Below are positions 18,461 through 26,786 of a DNA stretch of 64,000 nucleotides, piece after piece. Source of the stretch: Allobosea sp. 47.2.35 (GTDB taxonomy: Bacteria; Pseudomonadota; Alphaproteobacteria; Rhizobiales; Beijerinckiaceae); contig NZ_JANLGI010000014.1 of NCBI RefSeq assembly GCF_024655635.1, positions 1 through 64,000 on the forward strand, given 5' to 3'. The notes under the pieces are model-generated. The model was not told the DNA's origin and did no database searches. It saw nothing but the letters and a program-made list of their open reading frames with translations. Position 1 is the first letter of the stretch; every line of letters begins with the position of its first letter. The position numbers and the translations under genes were made by a program.

Positions 18461-18478
18461 AAATCAAAATCGGTCTGG

Positions 18479-19165
18479 TCAGGCGATGCGGGTGCGGACG
18501 GTGCCGACGCCGGCGATCACGCCTTCGAGCACGTCGCCCTTGTTCACGGCGGCGACGCCTTCCGGCGTGCCCGTGAAGATCAGGTCGCCCGGCTTCAGTT
18601 CGACGAGGCCGGAGAGATAGGCGATCGTCTCCTCGACATTCCAGATCTGCTTGGCGAGGTCGGAGGTCTGGCGCACGACGCCGTTGACGGTGAGCTCGAT
18701 CTTGCCGGCGGAGGGATGGCCGGCATGGCTCGCCGGCACGATCTCGCCGATCGGCCCGGAAAGATCGAAACCCTTCGCCATGTCCCAGGGACGCCCGGCC
18801 TTCTTGGCGGCGGCCTGCAGGTCGCGGCGGGTCATGTCGAGCCCGGCGGCATAGCCATAGACATGGGCCAGCGCCTCGGATTCCGGGATGTCCTTGCCGC
18901 CGCTGCCGATCGCGACGACGAGCTCCATCTCGTGATGGAGATCGCTGGTCTTGCTGGGATAGGGCATGTCGGCGCCGTTGATCAGCAGAGCATCGGCCGG
19001 CTTGGTGAAGAAGAACGGGTCCTCGCGATCGGGGTCATGGCCCATCTCGCGGGCATGTTCGGCATAGTTGCGGCCGACGCAGAAGATGCGCCTGACCGGG
19101 AAGGAGCCGCCGCCTGCGACCGGAACGGCCGTCACGGCCGGCGGGTCGATCACATAATTGCTCAT
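18479..19165 (-). CDS. fumarylacetoacetate hydrolase (FAH) family protein
   Basis: A 228-residue single FAH domain. Conserved features are [16 protein letters not shown], the metal ligands around [25 protein letters not shown] and [10 protein letters not shown] near the C-terminus. FAH-domain enzymes hydrolyse or decarboxylate acylpyruvates and related 2-keto acids, using Mg or Ca. The ATG at 19165 (MSNYVIDPP) is chosen because the extra upstream codons lack conservation-like features. The downstream DHDPS-family gene is on the same strand, so a joint keto-acid pathway is possible. Confidence 0.92.
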   Translation of the reverse strand: MSNYVIDPPAVTAVPVAGGGSFPVRRIFCVGRNYAEHAREMGHDPDREDPFFFTKPADALLINGADMPYPSKTSDLHHEMELVVAIGSGGKDIPESEALAHVYGYAAGLDMTRRDLQAAAKKAGRPWDMAKGFDLSGPIGEIVPASHAGHPSAGKIELTVNGVVRQTSDLAKQIWNVEETIAYLSGLVELKPGDLIFTGTPEGVAAVNKGDVLEGVIAGVGTVRTRIA

Positions 19166-19308
19166 TCTGCTGCTCCCTCGATCTAGCCTTGCGCCGTTCA
19201 TGGGCGAGCGGCGCCCGGACCGCAAGCGGCTTCCCGCTGCGGCGGGCCTGCGCGGGAGGCATTGCGGCGCGCTTTTCGCAGGCGCGACACGCGTTGTGCG
19301 GCGCGTCG

Positions 19309-19337
19309 TTGCAAGCAGGGCGATTTGCTCCCTACAG
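19309..19337 (+). promoter_or_regulatory. possible promoter of the cold-shock gene
   Basis: TTGCAA (19309-19314), a 17-base spacer and CTACAG (19332-19337) lie 44 bases before the GTG start of the cold-shock protein gene. Matches to consensus are moderate. Confidence 0.35.
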
Positions 19338-19380
19338 TGCCGTGCCGGGGGGACCGGCGAGCCTATGGAAGGAATGGAAT

Positions 19381-19590
19381 GTGAGTACGGGAACCGTGAA
19401 ATGGTTCAACGAGACCAAGGGTTACGGCTTCATCACCCCTGATGGCGGCGGCAATGACGTCTTCGTCCATATCAGCGCGGTGACGCGGGCCGGCCTGCGC
19501 GGCCTGAACGAAGGGCAGAAGATCAGCTACGATCTCGAGCCGGATCGCAAGACCGGCAAGAACTCGGCGGTGAACCTGCAGACGACCTGA
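19381..19590 (+). CDS. cold-shock domain protein (CspA family)
   Basis: A 69-residue single cold-shock domain that binds single-stranded RNA/DNA. RNP1 is KGYGFITP and RNP2 is VFVHISAV. The start is a GTG at 19381 (GTG-AGT-ACG, giving M-S-T-G-T-V-K-W-F), preceded by GGAAGGA; no ATG fits the domain. It is divergent from the FAH-family gene. Conserved aromatic residues W and F in VKWFN and F in GYGFI are intact. Confidence 0.93.
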   Translation: MSTGTVKWFNETKGYGFITPDGGGNDVFVHISAVTRAGLRGLNEGQKISYDLEPDRKTGKNSAVNLQTT

Positions 19591-19730
19591 GCGTTTTCAT
19601 GCGTTCTACGGGAAGGCGAAGGCGGCGCCTGTCCCGAGCCTAGGGCGGATCGCGTTCGGTCCAGGTCGGACCGGCGCGGGTTCGAGGCATGCCCGTCGCC
19701 GCAGGCGGCGGTGAGGGAGGGTGCGCCCTC

Positions 19731-20969
19731 TCAGGACCGGCCCGGTGCCGGATGGAACAGCCGGCCTTTCTCCACGATCAGCACGACGACCAGCGCCGCG
19801 ATGCCGCAGAGCGAGAAGCCGAGCGTCAGCGGCACGACCGTGCCGTTGAAATGCTGGCCGATATAGAAGCCGAGCAGCGCACCGATCACCGTCGTCACGA
19901 AGCCCTGCACCGAGGAGGCCGTGCCGGCGACATGGCCGAGCGGCTCCATCGCCATCGCCCCGAAATTCGGGCCGATCAAACCGAAGCAGAACATCGCAGC
20001 GCCCTGCAGGATCGCGAAGGTCCAGAGCGATTCATGGCCGGCGAGCGCCACCAGCGCATGGAGGCTGGTCAGCGCGATATAGCCGAGCAAGGCGCCATGC
20101 GAGACACGGCGCATGCCGAGCCTGCCGACGATGCGCGAATTCAGCAGCGAGGAGGCCGCCATGAACATCGCGATCAGCGCGAAGATCGTGGTGAACAGCT
20201 CCGGCGCATGGAAGACGTCGACGAAGACCTGCTGCGCCGAGTTGATGAAGCCGAACAGCCCGCCGAGCACGAAGGCCATGGCCAACATGTAGCCGACGCC
20301 GATGCGGCTGGTCAGCGTGGTGCGGAAGGAGGCGAGCACGCTCGCCGGCTCGATCGGCTTGCGGTCCTCCGGATGCTGGGTCTCGGGCAGCTTCACGAGG
20401 ACCCAGAGCATCACGACGGCGCCGAAGCTGGTCAGCACGCCAAAAATCCAGCGCCAGGGCGCGATCCAGAGGATCGCCTGCCCGATCGAGGGCGCCAGGA
20501 TCGGCACGGCCAGGAAGACGATCATGGCGAGCGACATGACGCGCGCCATCTCGCGGCCGGAATAGCAGTCGCGCACGATCGAGACGACGAGCACGCGGGT
20601 CGCGGCCGCGCCGACGCCCTGCAGCACACGGGCCGCCATCATCGCCTCGAACGAGCCGGCGAAGGCGGCGGCGATGCTGGCGACGACATAGATGGCGAGG
20701 CCAACGAGCAGCACCGGGCGCCGCCCGTAGCGATCGGAGATCGTGCCGTAGAAGATCTGCGAGACGCCGAAGCCGAGCAGATAGGCGGTGATGATCCATT
20801 GCCGCTGGTTGGCCTCGGCGATGCCGAGCGCCTCGGCCATCTGCGGCAGGGCCGGCAGCATGGAATCGATGGCGAGCGCGTTCGTCGCCATCAAGGCGGC
20901 GGTCAGGCCCACGAAGGGGTAGAAGCCCATGCCGTGGCGCGGCCGGGCTAGGGCGGACATGTCGTTCAT
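19731..20969 (-). CDS. Bcr/CflA-type MFS multidrug efflux transporter
   Basis: A 412-residue inner-membrane protein with 12 predicted helices. The N-terminus contains the Bcr/CflA signature ATNALAIDSMLPALPQMA and motif A-like GTISDRYGRRPVLLVGL. Motif C-like glycines occur in VPILAPSIGQAIL. The family exports bicyclomycin, chloramphenicol, sulfonamides or related compounds by proton antiport; the substrate here is unknown. ATG codons at 20969 and 20960 are both possible starts. Confidence 0.93.
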   Translation of the reverse strand: MNDMSALARPRHGMGFYPFVGLTAALMATNALAIDSMLPALPQMAEALGIAEANQRQWIITAYLLGFGVSQIFYGTISDRYGRRPVLLVGLAIYVVASIAAAFAGSFEAMMAARVLQGVGAAATRVLVVSIVRDCYSGREMARVMSLAMIVFLAVPILAPSIGQAILWIAPWRWIFGVLTSFGAVVMLWVLVKLPETQHPEDRKPIEPASVLASFRTTLTSRIGVGYMLAMAFVLGGLFGFINSAQQVFVDVFHAPELFTTIFALIAMFMAASSLLNSRIVGRLGMRRVSHGALLGYIALTSLHALVALAGHESLWTFAILQGAAMFCFGLIGPNFGAMAMEPLGHVAGTASSVQGFVTTVIGALLGFYIGQHFNGTVVPLTLGFSLCGIAALVVVLIVEKGRLFHPAPGRS

Positions 20970-21131
20970 GGCGATCGCGAACTGGCTGGCGAGACCCGGC
21001 GGCTGCGGTCATGCGGCAGCGGCGGGCAAGATTCTGCCTGCAGGATTAGCCCTGCCGGTCGCGCGCGGCAACCGGTCCAGCTGGCCATGGGCCATGCGCC
21101 GGGCGCGTTTCCCGGCGCTTCGGAGGCGCGC

Positions 21132-21767
21132 CTAGCCCTGCTTCTGCATCGCGGCCATCAGCGCATCGTCGATCTCGACGGCGCGCCTGGCCGCCGGCCG
21201 TGCGGAGATGCGGGCACCATAGGCCTCGAAGGCCGGCCGCTTCTCGATCGTCCCGAACTGCATCCCCCACAGGACCTGCGAGCCGACATAGACATCCGCC
21301 GCGCTGAAGCGGTCTCCGGTCAGGTAGTCGCTGCGGGTCACCGCGTATTCGAGCGTGTCCATCGCATCGGCATAGGTGCCATAGCCGATCGAGCGTGCCC
21401 GGTCGGCCGGAACTTCCATGCCGAAGGCCTTGTGGCTGACGGCGGCCTCGACCGGGCCGGCGGCGAAGAACATCCAGCGGTAATAGGGGCCGCGCAGCGG
21501 GCTGCCCGGCGCGGGTGCGAGTCCGGCCTGCGGGAAGGCATCGGCCATATAGGCGCAGATCGCGGCGCATTCGGTGACGACCATGTCGCCATGGACCAGC
21601 GCCGGCACCTTGCCCATCGGGTTGATCGCCTTGTAGGTGGCGCCTTTCATCGGTTCGCCGAAGCCGACGACCTCGGCACGGTAGGGCTCGCCGATCTCCT
21701 CCATCATCCAGCGCGCGATGCGCCCGCGCGACATCGGGTTCGTATAGAGCACGAGTTCGTCTGCCAT
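21132..21767 (-). CDS. glutathione S-transferase family protein
   Basis: A 211-residue cytosolic GST. The N-terminal thioredoxin-like domain has LYTNPMSRGRIARWMMEE (a Ser likely acts as the catalytic hydroxyl) and the cis-Pro region NPMGKVPALVHGD with VVTECAAICAYMAD. A C-terminal helical domain follows (LTGDRFSAADVYVGS). Substrate cannot be deduced. It is read leftward and is divergent from the 249-residue unknown gene at 21898. Confidence 0.92.
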   Translation of the reverse strand: MADELVLYTNPMSRGRIARWMMEEIGEPYRAEVVGFGEPMKGATYKAINPMGKVPALVHGDMVVTECAAICAYMADAFPQAGLAPAPGSPLRGPYYRWMFFAAGPVEAAVSHKAFGMEVPADRARSIGYGTYADAMDTLEYAVTRSDYLTGDRFSAADVYVGSQVLWGMQFGTIEKRPAFEAYGARISARPAARRAVEIDDALMAAMQKQG

Positions 21768-21897
21768 CGTCTTTTTTGCCTCCTTGATCGGCCGAGGATG
21801 TCTCTACCCTGCGGCATCGGCGTGACGGTGTCAGGAGCCTGCTTGCCTGACGCAGCCCGTCCAAGCTGTTATCGTCGCCGCGAAGCAGGACGAGGAT

Positions 21898-22647
21898 ATG
21901 GACGAATCACGCGTGGCGCGCAGCGTTTCCGTCAGTGACGGGCGGCTGTCGATCGAAGGACTGTCGACCCGTTACGTGCAGGACGCGAGCCGGCGTTTCC
22001 GACTATCGGCTTCCGGCCTGCGCTTCGCCAGCGGCTTCGAGAGCCGCGATGGCAGGCTTGAGGACAACCGGCGCTTTCTTGCCGAGGCGATGGTCGTCGG
22101 TGGCGGCTTGCGCCGGGCTGGCTTCGAGGGCGAGGCCGGCACGATCGGACTGACCTTGCGCCCGCTGTCGCAGGCCGGCGATCAGCCGCGCCTTCTCCTG
22201 ATGCTCGGCTATCGCGACGAGGGCGGCGAGGCGCTGCCATTCGCCGAGGCTTTTCTGGCGCCGGCCGTGTTCGAGGCGCTGAAAACCGATCTGCTCTCCG
22301 GCCTGGCGCAGGAGCTTTCGCTCAGTGCCACGACCAGCCTCTGGATCCGCGAGGAAGATCGCGGGCGCGCCATCGGCGAGTCGCTCGACTGGTATCTCGG
22401 CCTGGATGCCGATGGTCGCTCCACCCAGCCCGCGCGCGGTTTCATCGAGACGATCGAGTGGCGGCCTCGGCCGCTCCCGGCAGCTGTGGAAGCCACGCCG
22501 GCACCCGATCCCGTGCCGCATCCTGCCCATGAGGTCGAGGAAGATTGGCAGGAAAGCGCTGCCGATGAGTTGCGCCGGATCAACTGGAGCTTCCGTCTGC
22601 TCCTGCTGATGCTGGCTTTCATGCTGATCGTCGTCGCGATGAAATAG
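21898..22647 (+). CDS. C-terminally anchored protein of unknown function
   Basis: A 249-residue protein with a soluble N-terminal part (~1-190) rich in beta-like alternation (RRFRLSASGLRFASGF, TIGLTLRPLSQAG). A Pro/Glu-rich linker follows, and then one C-terminal hydrophobic helix (SFRLLLLMLAFMLIVVAMK) runs to the end. This is a tail-anchor topology with the bulk likely in the cytosol. AGGACGAGGAT precedes the ATG. I recognise no family and the neighbours give no clear clue. Confidence 0.75.
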   Translation: MDESRVARSVSVSDGRLSIEGLSTRYVQDASRRFRLSASGLRFASGFESRDGRLEDNRRFLAEAMVVGGGLRRAGFEGEAGTIGLTLRPLSQAGDQPRLLLMLGYRDEGGEALPFAEAFLAPAVFEALKTDLLSGLAQELSLSATTSLWIREEDRGRAIGESLDWYLGLDADGRSTQPARGFIETIEWRPRPLPAAVEATPAPDPVPHPAHEVEEDWQESAADELRRINWSFRLLLLMLAFMLIVVAMK

Positions 22648-22657
22648 GGCTGCGCCC

Positions 22658-23632
22658 TCAGGTCTCGTGGCGGCGGATGCGGCGAATCATCTCGTTCAGC
22701 GCCAGCAGCACCAGCGCCAGGATGAAGGGCAGGATGTAGTAGACCACCCGGAAGATCAGCAGCGCGCCCAGCACCTGCTCATAGGGAAAGCGGTTGAGCG
22801 CGACCAGCATCGTCGCCTCGAAGACGCCGAGCCCGCCCGGAGCGTGGCTGGCGATGCCGATCAGGCAGGCGAAGATATAGGCGGCGAGGAAGGTCGGATA
22901 TTCCAGGCCGTAGCCGCCGGGCAGCAGCACGAAGAGCACGGCAGCCGCCGCGCAGACCTCGCAGGCACCGAGCGCCATCTGGCCGAGCGTGGTGCCGAGG
23001 CCCGGCAGATGCAGGTTCCAGCCACGCACGCGGATCGTGCGCTCGTCCGTCGCGATCCAGGCGAGATAGCCGAGGATGCCGAGGCCGACGAGCCCGCCGA
23101 CGACCTGGACGATCAGTGGCGAGGTCCGCGCCAGCATCGCGACCGCCTCGGAGGCGTAGAACAGGCTGGCGCAGAGGATGGCGCCGAGCCCGAGCCAGAA
23201 GGTGATGCCGGCGATCACGGTCAGGCTCGCGACCTCGGACGCCCTGACGCCTTTCGGCGAATAGATCCAGTAGCGCACCGTCCCTCCGGTCACGATCGGG
23301 AAGCCGAGCGTGAACGAGACGGAATAGCTGGTGAAGGAGCCCAGCGCCGTGGTGCGGTAGGGGATCGAGAGGCCGAGCCGCCGCAATGCCAGCGCGTCGT
23401 AGCCGGTGAGCAGCAGATAGCTCAGCGCGGTGAAGGCGATGGCGAGGCCGAGCTGGCGCAGGCTCGCATTCTCGAAGGCGCCGGCGAGCTGGCCGGGCTC
23501 CATCCCGCTGATGATGTGCCAGAGCACGACCAGCGAGGCGCCGAAGATGACGACGCTCGCCAGCGGGCCGAGCCACCACCAGCGGCTGCGCTTGCGCAGG
23601 GGCATTCCGGGCTCATGCTGGCCGAAGGACAT
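22658..23632 (-). CDS. YbhN/UPF0104-type (LPG synthase TM-like) membrane protein
   Basis: A 324-residue integral membrane protein with about eight helices. It resembles the flippase half of lysylphosphatidylglycerol synthase (the UPF0104/YbhN family), with SYSVSFTLGFPIVTGGTVRY and the conserved HAPGGLGVFEATML loop. There is no aminoacyl-transferase domain, so it is not a full MprF. The ATG at 23632 (MSFGQHEPG) is chosen; the upstream open frame is low-complexity Arg/Pro. Function is inferred only as lipid handling or transport. Confidence 0.85.
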   Translation of the reverse strand: MSFGQHEPGMPLRKRSRWWWLGPLASVVIFGASLVVLWHIISGMEPGQLAGAFENASLRQLGLAIAFTALSYLLLTGYDALALRRLGLSIPYRTTALGSFTSYSVSFTLGFPIVTGGTVRYWIYSPKGVRASEVASLTVIAGITFWLGLGAILCASLFYASEAVAMLARTSPLIVQVVGGLVGLGILGYLAWIATDERTIRVRGWNLHLPGLGTTLGQMALGACEVCAAAAVLFVLLPGGYGLEYPTFLAAYIFACLIGIASHAPGGLGVFEATMLVALNRFPYEQVLGALLIFRVVYYILPFILALVLLALNEMIRRIRRHET

Positions 23633-23795
23633 GCACTCTCGGGGTTGCGCGATGCCGCGGGATGCGGCGGCGCGGTGGCGGGCAGGGCTCGGGCGAGCCC
23701 CGTCCGACAGATAGCGCCTTGGCGGCAATGCACAAGCCGCTGCGGCGAATAGGCCGCATGAGGGAACCCGGTTTCGTGCGCGGCTGGAGCGTGGC

Positions 23796-24356
23796 TCAGG
23801 CCGTCTTGCGGAAGATGCGCAGGGTCTTGAAGCCCTCGACCTCCTCGACCGGCATCGCCTTCATCCAGTCCGGGATCAGGCGCTCGGCCACGTCATAGGC
23901 GTAGGAGCCCTTGTAGAACAGGATATAGCCGCCCTTGTCGGTCTGCGCGGTGAAGAGGTCGATCACCTCGCGGTCGGTCAAGGCGCCATAGGCGTCGTTG
24001 GCCTCGCCGCGGAATTCGCCGGTATGGAACATCGTCACGATATCGAAGCGCGGCAGCAGGCGGGCATTGCTGGTGTAGATGTCGCCGAAATAGGCGCTGT
24101 AGGTCTTGGTGACGTTGGGATTGTCGGTCGCGAGCTTGATGAAGGACTCGTATTCCTGCGGCGAGGCGGTGATGCCCAGCACCGTGCTGTCGAGATGCGG
24201 CTCGGCGCAGCGCAGGCCGACATAGTGATGCCCGCCGGTGCCGAAATGATAGATGCGCTTGCCGCTGAGCTTCTCCTGCTCCAGCCATTCGACGAAATGC
24301 ACGTCGCAGGGGCATTGCTCGATCTCGAGGCCCCAGAACGCATCCCAGATATTCAT
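23796..24356 (-). CDS. methyltransferase-like protein, unassigned
   Basis: A 186-residue cytosolic protein. A segment near residue 35 (RIYHFGTGGHHYVGL) looks like the SAM-binding glycine loop of a class I methyltransferase, followed by an acidic-strand candidate (STVLGITASPQEY) and a DIVTMFH strand. The C-terminal catalytic region of known families is not recognisable, so activity is uncertain. The ATG at 24356 (MNIWDAFWG) follows AGAGGAG. It lies 49 bases after the ABC protein gene on the same strand and may be co-transcribed with it. Confidence 0.6.
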   Translation of the reverse strand: MNIWDAFWGLEIEQCPCDVHFVEWLEQEKLSGKRIYHFGTGGHHYVGLRCAEPHLDSTVLGITASPQEYESFIKLATDNPNVTKTYSAYFGDIYTSNARLLPRFDIVTMFHTGEFRGEANDAYGALTDREVIDLFTAQTDKGGYILFYKGSYAYDVAERLIPDWMKAMPVEEVEGFKTLRIFRKTA

Positions 24357-24405
24357 CTTCACGGTGTTTCTCCTCTTTGAACGGGTTTTCGGATGGCGAT
24401 CCCGG

Positions 24406-26202
24406 TCAGCGGGCTTCGCTGATCGCGGCGATGCGAGGCTCGGCGAAGCCTTCGCGCTCGATGATCTCGGCAACACCCCTGATCCGGCGCAGCACGATCC
24501 GGTGGCTGGCACTTTCCACCAGGCCCGGACTCTGCCCGAAGGCGACGATGATTGCGCGCGGCAAAGCGGCGCGCAGCTCGGTCAGGGCATCCAGCGCCGC
24601 ATCGGTCTCGAGCGCGCTCGTCGCTTCGTCGAGCAGGACGATTGCGGGGTCGGCCAGCTCGGTCCGGGCCAGCGCGAGCCGCTGCCGCTCGGCCCGGGTC
24701 AGGCTCCGGTTCCAGTCTTCCTCGCTATCGAGGCGCGAGGTCAGGGTCGATAGCCCGTACCGGCGCAAGACGGCGGCGATCTCCGGCGCCGGGCGCGGCC
24801 GGTCGCCCTGGAGAAGATGACGCAGGCCGATCCCCGGCAATTGCAGATGCTGGGGCACGGTCGCGACGCGGGCGCCGCGCGGCAGCACGATCGCACCCTC
24901 GCCCTGCTGCCAGAGCCCGGCGATGGCCTGCATCAGGGCGTTCTTGGCGAAGCCGGCATCGCCGGTGACATGCAGTACCGCGCCGGCCGGCAGGACGAAG
25001 CTGACGCCTGCCGCGAGCGCGTGGCCGGCGCCGTCATGCAGCGTCACCGCCTCCAGCCGCAGGCTGTCATGCGGGCCGTCCTCGACGGTGAGGCCCTGTG
25101 CCGGCGGTTCCTGCTCGACCTCTTCCAGAGCATCGGCGAGCTCGTTGACGCGCCTTGCGGCGGCGAGCCATTCGGCGATGCGCATGAAATTGTCGAAGAG
25201 CCAGTTGCAGGCGTTCTGCACGGCGACGAAGGCGGCGGCGACCTGCACGACCCCGCCCAGCGTCATCTCGCCGGCGAGGTATTTCGGGGCCGCCAGCAGG
25301 AGCGGCACGACCGGCACCAGCGCGCTGCTGCCATTGGTGATCCAGGTCAGGCGCGCCCGCTGCGTGATCACGGAAAGCCAGCGCAGCACGAGCACGCCAT
25401 GGCTCTGCGCCACGGCCTGGCGTTCGCCGGATTCGGTGCGGGCGAGCGCGATCGCCTCGCCATGGTCGCGGATGCGCATCAGCGCGAAGCGTAGGCCGGC
25501 CTCGCTCTCCGTGCGCTGGGCGATGAGCCCGGCAAGCCGCCGTCCCACGGCTGTCACCAGCAGCGTCACGATGACGGCATAGAGGATCGCGGCGAGGACG
25601 AGATAGGCGGGGATCGTGATCTCGCTCCCGCCCCAGCTCAGGTCCAGGCTGCCGCCGATCTCCCAGAGGATCTCGATGAACATCACGATGGTGATGACCG
25701 AGGAGAGCAGGCCCATCGCGAAATCGACGATCGGCTCCGTCGCCCAGCGGACATCGTCGGCGATCCGGTATTCCGGGTTGGCCGGCTCCTTGCCGGAGAG
25801 GCTGAGCCGGAAGAAGCGCCGGTCGCCGACCCAGCCATCGACCAGCTTGGCAGTGAGCCAGCGCCGCCAGTGAACCTGGAAGGTCTCGCGCGATTTCAGG
25901 ATGAGGACGCCGAGCCCGGCGACCACCAGCACGATCACCGGGAACACCGCCATGGCGACGAGGGCGCTGTGCCCGTCCTTGCGCTCCAGCGCGTCGAAGA
26001 ACCAGCCGTTCCAGCGGTTGACGGTGACATTGGCGAAGACGGTGAGGATGACGCCGGCCGCCAGCAGCAGCGTCCAGAGCCAAGCGCAGCGCGCGGTCTC
26101 GCCGCGCCAGAAATCACGGGTCAAACGCGCGAATCGCAGCGCGACCTGGCGATCTCCAGGCACGTCCGATCTCGCGCCTGTCGTCTCGTCGGGCGTCAGC
26201 AC
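24406..26202 (-). CDS. SbmA/YddA-type ABC protein with degenerate ATPase motifs
   Basis: A 598-residue fusion of a six-helix ABC_membrane_2 (SbmA/BacA-like) domain (~30-330) and a nucleotide-binding domain (~380-590). The membrane half keeps family motifs (VNRWNGWFFDALERKD, WRRWLTAKLVDGW, NPEYRIADDVRW). In the ATPase half Walker B is intact (IVLLDEATSALE), but Walker A reads GDAGFAKNA (GK[ST] replaced by AKN). The signature reads LTRAERQRL, and the H-loop His is Gln (VAFGQS). Family members import peptides or cobalamin-like compounds. ATP hydrolysis here is doubtful. Confidence 0.85.
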   Translation of the reverse strand: MLTPDETTGARSDVPGDRQVALRFARLTRDFWRGETARCAWLWTLLLAAGVILTVFANVTVNRWNGWFFDALERKDGHSALVAMAVFPVIVLVVAGLGVLILKSRETFQVHWRRWLTAKLVDGWVGDRRFFRLSLSGKEPANPEYRIADDVRWATEPIVDFAMGLLSSVITIVMFIEILWEIGGSLDLSWGGSEITIPAYLVLAAILYAVIVTLLVTAVGRRLAGLIAQRTESEAGLRFALMRIRDHGEAIALARTESGERQAVAQSHGVLVLRWLSVITQRARLTWITNGSSALVPVVPLLLAAPKYLAGEMTLGGVVQVAAAFVAVQNACNWLFDNFMRIAEWLAAARRVNELADALEEVEQEPPAQGLTVEDGPHDSLRLEAVTLHDGAGHALAAGVSFVLPAGAVLHVTGDAGFAKNALMQAIAGLWQQGEGAIVLPRGARVATVPQHLQLPGIGLRHLLQGDRPRPAPEIAAVLRRYGLSTLTSRLDSEEDWNRSLTRAERQRLALARTELADPAIVLLDEATSALETDAALDALTELRAALPRAIIVAFGQSPGLVESASHRIVLRRIRGVAEIIEREGFAEPRIAAISEAR

Positions 26203-26360
26203 GGTTGCGATTAGTCCCCCAGGGCCGGTTTTCCGGTCTCCTCTGGCTCAAACCTGATTGGGCGAAAATGAACTCGACATGAACGGAGCGGGCGGCCCGC
26301 TCCGGAACAGCGCCGAGGCACCCGGCGTTCTCGGCTCATATCCGTGCAGGGAGGTGCGTC

Positions 26361-26663
26361 ATGCCGCGTGGAGACAAATCCGCTTATACCGACAAGCAGA
26401 AGCGCAAGGCCGAGCATATCGAGGAGAGCTACGAGGAGCGCGGCGTCCCGCATGAGGAAGCCGAGCGCCGGGCCTGGGCGACCGTCAACAAGGATAGCGG
26501 CGGCGGCAACAAGTCCGGCTCCGGCCGGGGCAAGCCCGACACGAACGCCTCGGCCAGGCGCGGCGGCAAGCTCGGCGGCGAGGCATCTGCCGCGCGACCG
26601 AAGGCCGAGCGCTCCGCCTCGGCGAAGAAGGCCGCCGCGACGCGCAGGAGGAACGCGTCCTGA
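26361..26663 (+). CDS. small basic 'plasmid stabilization'-type protein
   Basis: A 100-residue hydrophilic protein. The N-terminal ~50 residues (MPRGDKSAYTDKQKRKAEHI, then a VPHEEAERRAWATVNK segment) match a small conserved protein often labelled plasmid stabilization protein in Rhizobiales. That label is not a proven function. The second half is a Lys/Arg/Ser/Ala-rich disordered tail (GKLGGEASAARPKAER, AKKAAATRRR) that could bind nucleic acid. GGGAGG precedes the ATG. Confidence 0.75.
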   Translation: MPRGDKSAYTDKQKRKAEHIEESYEERGVPHEEAERRAWATVNKDSGGGNKSGSGRGKPDTNASARRGGKLGGEASAARPKAERSASAKKAAATRRRNAS

Positions 26664-26670
26664 TGCGCTT

Positions 26671-26763
26671 CGTCATGGTCGGGCCTGTCCCGACCATCCA
26701 CGTCTTCCTTTGTCGAGGACGGTGTTCAAGACGTGGATGCCCGCCACAAGGGCGAGCATGACG
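26671..26763 (+). repeat. CGTCATGGTCGGGC long palindrome
   Basis: The left arm 26671-26706 (CGTCATGGTCGGGCCTGTCC then CGACCATCCACGTCTT) is the imperfect inverted repeat of 26728-26763 (AAGACGTGGATGCCCG then ending CATGACG). The 21-base centre contains TTGTCGAGGACGG. It is a dispersed repeat type common in Bosea/Bradyrhizobium-like genomes and lies between convergent genes. Confidence 0.85.
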
Positions 26764-26786
26764 AGTGTGTGCAGGCGTGTTCCGAC

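Noticed and set aside
19660..19730. A GGTTCGAG sequence resembling a tRNA T-loop
   Set aside because: No acceptor, D or anticodon arms can be built around it. I found no tRNA in the window.
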